DNA of 21,419 nucleotides from Aalborgiella sp043740415 (GTDB lineage: Bacteria; Pseudomonadota; Gammaproteobacteria; Burkholderiales; Burkholderiaceae_C). Shown here one piece after another: positions 14,471-20,785 of this stretch; within the stretch, counting starts at the first letter, position 1; each line of letters starts with the position of its first letter. Both the position numbers and the translations under genes were made by a program. The stretch spans positions 1-21,419 of the forward strand of contig JAYUCJ010000209.1 of the NCBI GenBank assembly GCA_043740415.1. The letters run 5' to 3'. The notes under the pieces are model-generated. The model saw only the letters and a list, made by a program, of their open reading frames with translations, was not told where the DNA came from and did no database searches.

Positions 14471-15052
14471 ATGCAACTTGAAATGCCGCCAGAATGCAAA
14501 CCTTACGACAAGCCCGAGGGCGAACGCCGTGGCTTGCTCATCGTCAACACGGGCGACGGTAAAGGCAAAAGCACGGCTGCTTTTGGTTTGGCTTTGCGTG
14601 CGCACGGTCGAAGCAAAGCAGTCAAGATTTTCCAGTTCATGAAAGTGCCCACGGCCCGCTTTGGCGAACACCGTATGTTTGAGCAGCTGGGCATTCCGAT
14701 TGAAGGTTTGGGTGATGGTTTCAGCTGGAAAAGTCAAGACCTAGAACATTCCGCGCAACTGGCACGCGACGGCTGGCAACGCGCCAAAGCCGCCATCATG
14801 GGTGGCGAATACTTCATGGTCGTGCTCGATGAATTCACCTACCCGTTGATTTACGGCTGGATGGAGGCAGCGGGCGGCGTCGAAGAAGTCGTACAAACCC
14901 TGTTTGATCGCCCCAAGCATGTGCATGTGGTCATCACAGGCCGCCGCTGCCCGCCCGAAATCATTGAACTGGCCGACACCGTGACCGAGATGACGATGGT
15001 CAAACACGCCTTCAAAGCGGGTGTGCCAGCGCAGCGCGGGATTGAGGATTGA
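14471..15052 (+). CDS. cobO: Cob(I)yrinic acid a,c-diamide adenosyltransferase (CobO/BtuR)
   Basis: This cytoplasmic enzyme transfers the adenosyl group from ATP to Co(I) corrinoids, giving the active coenzyme form. The 193-residue protein has the family P-loop NTGDGKGKST (26-35), FQFMKVPTARFGEH, VVLDEFTYPL and the VVITGRRCPPEI motif. I chose ATG at 14471 because AGGA sits 7 nt upstream and the family N-terminus matches. The frame is open from 14417, but those 18 codons look like non-coding AT-rich spacer. It is the last B12 gene before the AT-rich insert. Confidence 0.94.
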   Translation: MQLEMPPECKPYDKPEGERRGLLIVNTGDGKGKSTAAFGLALRAHGRSKAVKIFQFMKVPTARFGEHRMFEQLGIPIEGLGDGFSWKSQDLEHSAQLARDGWQRAKAAIMGGEYFMVVLDEFTYPLIYGWMEAAGGVEEVVQTLFDRPKHVHVVITGRRCPPEIIELADTVTEMTMVKHAFKAGVPAQRGIED

Positions 15053-15139
15053 AACTTTGAGTTGTATGTCAAAATGATAGTCAATTCGCAGCATGTATTT
15101 GAGCAAACAAGCGTAATTTGATAATAAGGTATGCAAGTA

Positions 15140-16555
15140 ATGAAAGTTATTCTAAATAATATTGGTGCATTAAAAGCAGAAGTTGAGCTGATACCAGCAC
15201 AGCTAACAGTATTTAGTGGTGGCAATAACACTGGAAAAACGTATGCAATGTATTTGCTGTGGGCACTGTTTAAACGCCGGACAAGACATGTATTTGAATT
15301 TGCAGAAAGATTTGCTGAGCAACTAAGGGCAGAGGGCAATGTACAAATTCCTTTGCAAACTTTTTGTGATCAGCATTGGGTTACTATCGAAAGAGGTATT
15401 GCAGATGGTCTTCGCAAGCATTTGCCTGATGTATTTAGAGCGCCGCAAGATATGTTTAAAGAGGCACAGATACGACTGACGTTGAATCTAGATCAGCTCA
15501 TTGAGTTTGCAAAAAAGCATAAAGATTTTAAGAGATCTATCGAGGTAGGTAGTACTGGTACTTTAGATGTTAGATTAATATGTGATGAGGAAAATAAATT
15601 TAGTGTTGCACTAACAGCTTTGGGGGCAAATAAGTTACCGCTTTCATTGGTTGCGGAAATTGTTTCTTCATTATTAATTGACTTAATATTAAGCTCTCAA
15701 ATTGAAAGCGTTTTTCTACTTCCTGCTGAGCGTGGAGGATTAAATCTTTTTTATCTCGATTTAGATGCAAAAAATTCAGCTTTAGTTCGCCATCTAAAAC
15801 GCGATGATTCAAATCCCGTTGATTTGTTTCGCGATATGATGGTGGCTCAATATGCTGAACCGATTGAGTCATATATAGATTTTTTGAAACGCGCCCCTAG
15901 AATTACCAAAAATGGTGGTGATTTTCATGATCAAGCATTGACGCTTCAAAAAGAAATTGCAAACGTACGCTACAAAGTAAGTAAAGAAGGCGTTATCACT
16001 GCAAAACCATATAAAAGTGATGCAGAGCTGGGTATTCACTTAACATCTTCAACTGTTAAAAGCCTCTATGGATTGTGGGCTTGGCTTGAGCTTCAAGCAA
16101 AGTCTGGTGATTGTTTAATGATCGATGAGCCAGAACTCAATCTGCATCCAGATAATCAGCGCTTGGTCGCTCGTTTACTCGTTCGATTGGTGAATAGAGG
16201 TATCAAGGTTGTGATTAGTACACACTCTGATTATATTATTCGAGAGTTGAATAATATGATTATGTTGGCGAATGATTTTACAAGCCGTGATGATTTGGAG
16301 AAAAAATTCAAATACGATGTAAATGGTTTAGAACGACTTAGTGTAGATAAAGTAGCGGCATATCATTTTACTAATAAATCTGTTATGGCATCTACTGTGT
16401 CGTCTGAGTTCGGTATTGAAGTTAAAAGTATGGATGATGCTATCAATAATCTCAACGAAAGTAATAATGATATTTACTATGCACTTGACGAGTCATTGCA
16501 TCCCATTCTTGAGTCGGAAACCATTGTTATTAACGACCCCGTTTCTAAGCAATGA
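15140..16555 (+). CDS. OLD/AAA_15-like AAA ATPase of a candidate defence module
   Basis: This 471-residue protein is an ABC/SMC-type ATPase of the kind found in anti-phage systems. Numbered from the upstream ATG at 15131, it has the N-terminal beta-strand MKVILNNIGALK, Walker A GGNNTGKT (30-37), an LLPAERGGL motif (197-205) characteristic of the AAA_15-like group, a degenerate signature region SSTVKSL (306-312), Walker B CLMIDEPELNLHP (328-340), and H-loop STHSDYII (363-370). The start at 15140 is preferred, with AAGG 10 nt upstream; 15131 is possible. No nuclease or TOPRIM domain is visible in it. The base composition is clearly more AT-rich than the B12 genes on both sides, suggesting horizontal gain. 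It overlaps the next gene by 4 nt. Function beyond ATPase is inferred. Confidence 0.85.
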   Translation: MKVILNNIGALKAEVELIPAQLTVFSGGNNTGKTYAMYLLWALFKRRTRHVFEFAERFAEQLRAEGNVQIPLQTFCDQHWVTIERGIADGLRKHLPDVFRAPQDMFKEAQIRLTLNLDQLIEFAKKHKDFKRSIEVGSTGTLDVRLICDEENKFSVALTALGANKLPLSLVAEIVSSLLIDLILSSQIESVFLLPAERGGLNLFYLDLDAKNSALVRHLKRDDSNPVDLFRDMMVAQYAEPIESYIDFLKRAPRITKNGGDFHDQALTLQKEIANVRYKVSKEGVITAKPYKSDAELGIHLTSSTVKSLYGLWAWLELQAKSGDCLMIDEPELNLHPDNQRLVARLLVRLVNRGIKVVISTHSDYIIRELNNMIMLANDFTSRDDLEKKFKYDVNGLERLSVDKVAAYHFTNKSVMASTVSSEFGIEVKSMDDAINNLNESNNDIYYALDESLHPILESETIVINDPVSKQ

Positions 16556-17106
16556 AGACGGATGATTTTTTTCAGAGTGTCAGGGACACGATTGATGCAA
16601 AATTTCACTGCGTCGCACTTGCTGGCAAGTTGACCCACCGTGAAACACACGCTCATGGCGCTGTCAGCGAGTTTGTTGTCATAGCGTCCGCAAAGCATGT
16701 GGCTTTCAGTTTAGATATGCCAAGCTGTAATCCATTTGAAATTTTGAGCGCAGGATTCAACACCAGAAATGATTTAACAGTTTGCTGTTTGAGTGAAAGC
16801 GGCGAGCCCTTGGTGTTTGTTATCGAATGTAAAAATTCTAAAAGCACTGGCAACGCGCAAGATCAAATAGATTGTGGTGTCGCATTTTGCGACTATTTTT
16901 TCCGCATATTTGAAATTAAGCAAAATCAGAAGATTAAACCAAAATTTTTCGGCGTGGTCGTTTATCAAACCAAAACACCTGCAAAAGGGACAACTCGCCC
17001 CAGGCCTCTTGAATTTGCACAAGTGGGGAAGCATGGCGTGATGCGTGCTGATTGGCATATGAATACGGCATTGCCACTCACAGCGTTAATTCGAGCAGTG
17101 GGTTGA
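16552..17106 (+). CDS. Unrecognised protein with PD-(D/E)XK-like motif, partner of the ATPase
   Basis: I do not recognise this 184-residue protein as a named family. It begins in the stop codon of the ATPase gene (ATGA), so the two are very likely coupled and act together. D74 in TRNDLTV, followed 18 residues later by E92-C-K94 at the end of a strand (VFVIECKNS), fits the D...ExK core of PD-(D/E)XK nucleases. A helix with QDQID follows, then a strand KFFGVVVYQ, which is the expected topology. E40 in VSEFVV could be the N-terminal helix acid. It is cysteine-rich (C20, C59, C78, C79, C93, C108, C113). It is moderately AT-rich. The cbiB GTG begins one base after its stop. The nuclease idea is inference from motif spacing only. 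Confidence 0.7.
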   Translation: MKTDDFFQSVRDTIDAKFHCVALAGKLTHRETHAHGAVSEFVVIASAKHVAFSLDMPSCNPFEILSAGFNTRNDLTVCCLSESGEPLVFVIECKNSKSTGNAQDQIDCGVAFCDYFFRIFEIKQNQKIKPKFFGVVVYQTKTPAKGTTRPRPLEFAQVGKHGVMRADWHMNTALPLTALIRAVG

Positions 17107-17107
17107 G

Positions 17108-18091
17108 GTGGTTCAAACTTCTGAGTTTGGTGGTGTTTTTGCAAGCGCTTTGCTGATTGCCTTTGCCATCGACCACTTCTTCGGCGAGCCGCCTGCGCGT
17201 CTGCACCCGGTGGTGTGGATGGGTAACTTCTTGAACTGGGCGGCAGCCAAGGTCTTGCCCCAACCAGCTAAAGATGAAAACGCGGCTGATTACCCCTCAT
17301 TTCTAGCTGGAGCCGGCGTATGGATTACCGTAGCAGCTCTTATTTTGATAGTAACCTGTAGTTTGCAATGGGTGATTTTTCAGCTGCCTGCTATGTGGGC
17401 GGCCTTGCTGCTTGGTTTGCTGCTCAAACCCATGTTTGCCTGGCGCATGCTGCGTTGTGAGGTGCAAGCAGTTGAAATGGCTTTGCAGCAATCCTTAGAA
17501 GCTGGCAGGACGCGGCTTACCATGCTCGTCAGCCGCGACACCACCACTTTGACCGAAGCGCAAATCCGCGAAAGCGCGATTGAAACCCTGGCTGAAAACT
17601 TGAACGACTCGGTCATCGCCCCGATCTTTTGGTTTGTTTTACTGGGTCTGCCCGGCGCGGCGGTCTACCGCTTTGCCAACACCGCTGATGCGATGTGGGG
17701 TTACAAGGGTGTCTATAAGGGCCGAAACTGGGAATGGGCCGGCAAGTGGGCGGCGCGGGCGGACGATCTGCTGTCCTGGCTGCCCGCACGCATCACCGCT
17801 GTGCTGCTGTGGCTGGCGTCTGGGTGCCAGGTGACGTCGTTCTGGTCACGTTTGCGGCAAGAAGCCGCCAAAACGCCATCCCCCAACAGCGGCTGGCCCA
17901 TGGCGGCTGTGGCACTGGTTTTGAATATTCAGCTCGCCAAGCCCGATGTTTACACTTTGAACCCGTCTGGAAACGCCCCGAATGCGCCAGATACGTTAAA
18001 ATCCATCAAATTGTCCTCAAAAGCTACCCTAGCCGGCATATTTATTGCCTGCATAGCTCTGCTTTTAATAGCATTTTTGGGGCGTGCATGA
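17108..18091 (+). CDS. cbiB: Adenosylcobinamide-phosphate synthase CbiB (CobD of Pseudomonas denitrificans)
   Basis: This inner-membrane enzyme attaches aminopropanol (phosphate) to adenosylcobyrate. Family motifs are present: IDHFFGEPPARLHPVVWMG (21-39), MLVSRDTTTLTEAQIRESAIETLAENLNDSVIAP in sections (139-172), FANTADAMWGYK (189-200) and WAGKWAARADDLLSWLPAR. The length is 327 residues. GTG at 17108 is the first start in frame, one base after the stop of the preceding gene, with a poor ribosome binding site; initiation probably depends on that gene. Two copies of the 45-bp repeat are read in frame, at about residues 69-83 and 309-323, and both encode membrane-like hydrophobic peptides. The stop overlaps the cobC start (ATGA). 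Confidence 0.94.
   Translation: MVQTSEFGGVFASALLIAFAIDHFFGEPPARLHPVVWMGNFLNWAAAKVLPQPAKDENAADYPSFLAGAGVWITVAALILIVTCSLQWVIFQLPAMWAALLLGLLLKPMFAWRMLRCEVQAVEMALQQSLEAGRTRLTMLVSRDTTTLTEAQIRESAIETLAENLNDSVIAPIFWFVLLGLPGAAVYRFANTADAMWGYKGVYKGRNWEWAGKWAARADDLLSWLPARITAVLLWLASGCQVTSFWSRLRQEAAKTPSPNSGWPMAAVALVLNIQLAKPDVYTLNPSGNAPNAPDTLKSIKLSSKATLAGIFIACIALLLIAFLGRA
17311..17355 (+). repeat. 45-bp interspersed repeat, copy C (in cbiB)
   Basis: This copy starts AGCCGGCGTATGGATTACC. It matches copy B at 29 of 45 and copy A at 27 of 45 positions without gaps in the GCC register. In the cbiB frame it encodes AGVWITVAALILIVT, part of a hydrophobic segment. Confidence 0.5.
18031..18075 (+). repeat. 45-bp interspersed repeat, copy B (3' end of cbiB)
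   Basis: This copy starts AGCCGGCATATTTATTGCCT and ends ATAGCAT. In the cbiB frame it encodes AGIFIACIALLLIAF, a single hydrophobic helix forming nearly the whole C-terminus of the protein. It reads in the same frame as copies A and C. Confidence 0.65.
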
Positions 18092-19197
18092 ATCTGCAAG
18101 CAACCCGCGCTGTGCCCACCCGCATCCACGGCGGCACCGACGCGCTGGGTTTACCAGCGTTTGACTTTTCCACCAACAGCAACGCCTGCGGCCCTTGCCC
18201 CGTTGCACAATTGGCTATCACGCAAGCAGACGCTACGCGGTATCCTGACCCCAGTTACACGACATTGCGCGGCAAGTTGGCGGCGTTTCACGGTGTAGAG
18301 TCTTGGCGCATCGTCATCGCCGGCAGCGCCAGCGAGTTCATTTTTCGCATCACCGCCTTGGCCAAGTTGCAAGACGTCAGCGCCGTTTTTGTGCCGCCGC
18401 ACAGCTTTGGCGATTACACCCACGCCGCTCACGCTTGGGGTTTGTCCATGTCCATGAACGCCAAAGATGCCGACTTGGTCTGGCATTGTCAACCATCCAG
18501 CCCGCTGGGGCAGGTCAATTCAGGCGACATTGCAGTCTCCCCCGACGCTATTCAGGTCCTCGATTTGGCTTATGCACCCTTGCAATTGAGTGGTGGTGCG
18601 CCTATGGATTCCCGCCTTCGCGGGAGTGACGGCTCGAATGAGGGCTTGAATGATGGCTTGAATGATGGCTTGAATGGTGGCTTGAATGGTGGCTCTCATA
18701 GCGCGGTTTGGCAACTCTACTCGCCCAACAAAGCACTGGGTTTGACGGGGGTACGGGCGGCTTACGCGATTGCGCCGCTGGGTTCAGAAAAGTTGGCTCA
18801 TCAATTGAGCGGCCTGTCTGCCTCATGGCCGCTGGGGGCGCACGGTGTGGCTTTGCTGGACAGTTGGGTCACAGCAGACGTTCAAGATTGGCTCGCCGAC
18901 AGCCTGCAAACGTTGCAAGTCTGGAAAATGCGTCAAACCGAGCTGCTTGAATCGCTAGCTTGGACCTACCAGCCCAGCGTCACCAACTTCTTTTGCGCTG
19001 CGCCCAAGTTGGCCGACGGCTTCACTTTAGAGCAGGCTTTGGCGGCGCTGCGCAGCCAAAGCATCAAACTGCGGGACACAGCGTCGTTCGGCTTGCCCGG
19101 CCAAGTGCGCGTGAGCGTCCAGCCGCCCGCCGCACAAGATGCCTTGCAGCAAGCTTGGCTCAACATCATCAAGAACAGAATAAAGGATATGGCATGA
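18088..19197 (+). CDS. cobC: Threonine-phosphate decarboxylase-like PLP enzyme CobC (CobD of Salmonella)
   Basis: This fold-type I aminotransferase-family enzyme is expected to make (R)-1-amino-2-propanol phosphate from threonine phosphate for CbiB. The 369-residue protein starts with IHGGTDALG and FDFSTNSNACGP. It has RYPDPSY, an IAGSASEFIFR cofactor-phosphate motif, D159 in LDLAYAPL and the PLP lysine K215 in YSPNKALGLTG. Residues about 171-203 are a low-complexity insertion (MDSRLRGSDG, then G-L-N-D/G repeats) produced by a palindromic repeat plus a 12-bp minisatellite, just before the catalytic lysine segment. The frame is intact, so the protein may still work. Start and stop overlap cbiB and cobQ by 4 nt. 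Confidence 0.92.
   Translation: MNLQATRAVPTRIHGGTDALGLPAFDFSTNSNACGPCPVAQLAITQADATRYPDPSYTTLRGKLAAFHGVESWRIVIAGSASEFIFRITALAKLQDVSAVFVPPHSFGDYTHAAHAWGLSMSMNAKDADLVWHCQPSSPLGQVNSGDIAVSPDAIQVLDLAYAPLQLSGGAPMDSRLRGSDGSNEGLNDGLNDGLNGGLNGGSHSAVWQLYSPNKALGLTGVRAAYAIAPLGSEKLAHQLSGLSASWPLGAHGVALLDSWVTADVQDWLADSLQTLQVWKMRQTELLESLAWTYQPSVTNFFCAAPKLADGFTLEQALAALRSQSIKLRDTASFGLPGQVRVSVQPPAAQDALQQAWLNIIKNRIKDMA
18606..18633. repeat. Short palindromic dispersed repeat (CCCGC-type) inside cobC
   Basis: ATTCCCGC and GCGGGAGT (18608-18627) form an 8-bp stem, including one G-T pair, around a CTTC loop, followed by GACGGC. The translation MDSRLRGSDG, and HSREGGNP on the other strand, are peptides I know as the hallmark of a very common proteobacterial intergenic repeat of dRS3-like form. 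Here it is inside a coding region and in frame. Confidence 0.75.
18631..18690. repeat. 12-bp minisatellite in cobC, five units
   Basis: Five adjoining 12-bp units follow the palindrome: GGCTCGAATGAG, GGCTTGAATGAT twice, GGCTTGAATGGT twice, then a broken sixth unit. They encode G-S-N-E, then G-L-N-D and G-L-N-G tetrapeptides. Unit length is a multiple of three, so copy-number change keeps the frame. Confidence 0.9.
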
Positions 19198-20669
19198 CTG
19201 CAAAAACCGGCAATGACAAAATAACGGCTAAGGCCGTTATGGTCCTAGGCACCACCAGCGGAGCTGGCAAAAGCTGGTTGACCACCGCGCTGTGTCGCTA
19301 CTACGCCCGTCAAGGGCTGAAAGTCGCGCCCTTCAAGGCGCAGAACATGAGCAACAACGCCAGGGTGGTGGATGGGGGCGAGATCGGCAGCGCCCAATAC
19401 TTTCAATCTTTAGCCGCCAACGCCGTCCCCGAAGTCCGCATGAACCCGCTCTTGCTCAAACCCGAGCGCGACACCCACAGCCAGGTCATTTTGCTGGGGC
19501 AGGTGAACGACGAGCTGACCCACGCCCCGTGGCGCGATCGCAGCGAACGCGTCTGGCCGACGGTGCAACGCGCTTTGAACGAGCTGATGGCCGAGAACGA
19601 TGTGGTCGTGATTGAAGGCGCAGGCTCGCCCGCCGAGATCAACCTCAAATCGAGCGACATCGTCAACATGCGCGTGGCACTGCACGCCCATGCTGCCTGC
19701 CTGCTGGTCACCGATATTGACCGGGGCGGCGCATTTGCCCATTTGTACGGCACGTTTGCGATGTTGCCAGCTGATGAGCAGGCGCTGATCAAAGGCTTTG
19801 TGTTGAATAAATTCAGAGGTGATGCAGCATTGCTCGCGCCTGGGCCGGAGATGTTGCAGGAATTGACAGGTGTGCCTGTCGTTGCGACGCTACCCATGTG
19901 GTGGCAGCATGGCCTGCCTGAAGAAGACGGTGTGTTTGACGATCGAAGCATGGCCTCTGGCACTGTCACCACCACGATTGCCGTGGTAGCCTACCCCCGC
20001 ATCAGCAATCTGGACGAATTCCAAGCGCTGAAAAACGTGCCCGGTGTGCGCCTGAAATGGGTACGCAGCCCCATCGAAATTATCGATGCCGATTGGGTGA
20101 TCTTGCCCGGCAGCAAGCACACGAGTGGCGACCTGGCCTGGCTGCGCTCGCAAGGCTTGGACGCCGGCATTGCCACACATGCGGCGCAAGGCAAAGCGGT
20201 GTTGGGTATCTGCGGTGGCTTGCAGATGCTGGGCGAGGCGCTGATCGATATGCACGACATTGACGGAAATGCGCCCGGCCTGGGGCTGCTGCCCCTGGTC
20301 ACCAACTTTGAAATCGCCAAAACCGTGCAACATCGCCAGACCCAGTTTGGCAACTTGACCGGCTTGTGGTCCAAGTTGAGCGATGTGACCGTGGCCGGCT
20401 ATGAAATCCACCATGGCCAAACCGCACAACACCCCGCCATGGCCAAAGCGGGCGATGTGGCTGTCGCTGTGCTGCCAGAGGCGCTGGGCTGGCAAAACCC
20501 CGCTGGCAACGTGCTGGGCCTGTACCTGCACGGCATGTTTGAAGACCCCGCTGTGCTGCAAGCGCTGTTTGGCGCGACCACGCCGACTTTGGATGTTGTG
20601 TTTGACGGCTTGGCCGATTACATCACGCAGCATTTTGAGACTGATTTTTTGGATTCACTTATCAAATAA
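19194..20669 (+). CDS. cobQ: Cobyric acid synthase CobQ (CbiP)
   Basis: This cytoplasmic glutamine-dependent amidotransferase adds four amide groups to adenosylcobyrinate a,c-diamide. The 491-residue protein has the ATP-binding motif GTTSGAGKS (19-27), KAQNMSNNA (48-56), VIEGAGSPAEINL and VTDIDRGGAFAHLYGT in the synthetase domain. The amidotransferase domain has VILPGSKHT, the nucleophile C340 in GICGGLQMLG and H446 in LYLHGMFE. ATG at 19194 overlaps the cobC stop and has AAGGA 6 nt upstream. About 12 extra N-terminal residues (ending NDKITAK) precede the usual AVMVLGTTSG start and resemble the repeat-derived btuD N-terminus. Confidence 0.96.
   Translation: MTAKTGNDKITAKAVMVLGTTSGAGKSWLTTALCRYYARQGLKVAPFKAQNMSNNARVVDGGEIGSAQYFQSLAANAVPEVRMNPLLLKPERDTHSQVILLGQVNDELTHAPWRDRSERVWPTVQRALNELMAENDVVVIEGAGSPAEINLKSSDIVNMRVALHAHAACLLVTDIDRGGAFAHLYGTFAMLPADEQALIKGFVLNKFRGDAALLAPGPEMLQELTGVPVVATLPMWWQHGLPEEDGVFDDRSMASGTVTTTIAVVAYPRISNLDEFQALKNVPGVRLKWVRSPIEIIDADWVILPGSKHTSGDLAWLRSQGLDAGIATHAAQGKAVLGICGGLQMLGEALIDMHDIDGNAPGLGLLPLVTNFEIAKTVQHRQTQFGNLTGLWSKLSDVTVAGYEIHHGQTAQHPAMAKAGDVAVAVLPEALGWQNPAGNVLGLYLHGMFEDPAVLQALFGATTPTLDVVFDGLADYITQHFETDFLDSLIK
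19211..19229 (-). repeat. Possible partial copy F of the 45-bp repeat (cobQ start)
   Basis: The last 15 bases (19215-19229) match the corresponding end of copy E at 13 of 15 positions, giving the shared peptide DKI(S/T)A in both btuD and cobQ N-termini. The rest of the 45 bp does not match, so this is either a truncated copy or chance. Confidence 0.3.
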
Positions 20670-20688
20670 CTCACTTTCACAGATACCC

Positions 20689-20748
20689 CCGTTCGGACTG
20701 AGCCTGTCGAAGTCTTCATGAACCCTTCGACAGGCTCAGGGCGAACGG
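20689..20748. repeat. Long inverted repeat of a dispersed proteobacterial type; possible terminator
   Basis: The arms at 20689-20712 and 20725-20748 are complementary at 22 of 24 positions around a 12-nt loop. The core GAGCCTGTCGAAG / CTTCGACAGGCTC, whose translations RPEPVEG and FGLSLSK are familiar spurious peptides, belongs to a dispersed repeat I know from many proteobacterial genomes. It lies between cobQ and cobT and would form a very stable RNA hairpin, but no U-run follows, so it may attenuate or process the message rather than fully terminate it. Confidence 0.85.
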
Positions 20749-20785
20749 AATTTAAAACACTTACAAAACTCAAACGTACACAAGC

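Noticed and set aside
15099..15127. Promoter TTGAGC - 17 bp - TAATAA before the ATPase gene
   Set aside because: The predicted start of transcription would fall at or inside the start codon, so it would not give a usable leader; the gene may rely on read-through from cobO.
15140..16555. ATPase considered as RecF, SMC or a transporter ATPase
   Set aside because: It lacks the long coiled coil of SMC, the LSGGE signature and size of transporter ATPases, and RecF-specific motifs; its PAER and DEPELNLHP motifs fit the OLD/AAA_15-like group better.
15053..17110. Insertion-sequence ends or a transposase around the AT-rich pair
   Set aside because: No transposase frame, terminal inverted repeats or target-site duplication could be seen at the edges.
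18631..18690. Direct repeats in cobC considered as a CRISPR-like array
   Set aside because: Units are 12 bp and adjoining, with no spacers; it is a coding minisatellite.
19223..19238. AACGGC/GCCGTT hairpin at the start of cobQ
   Set aside because: It is only a 6-bp stem within coding sequence, after the start codon, and part of it is explained by the possible repeat remnant.
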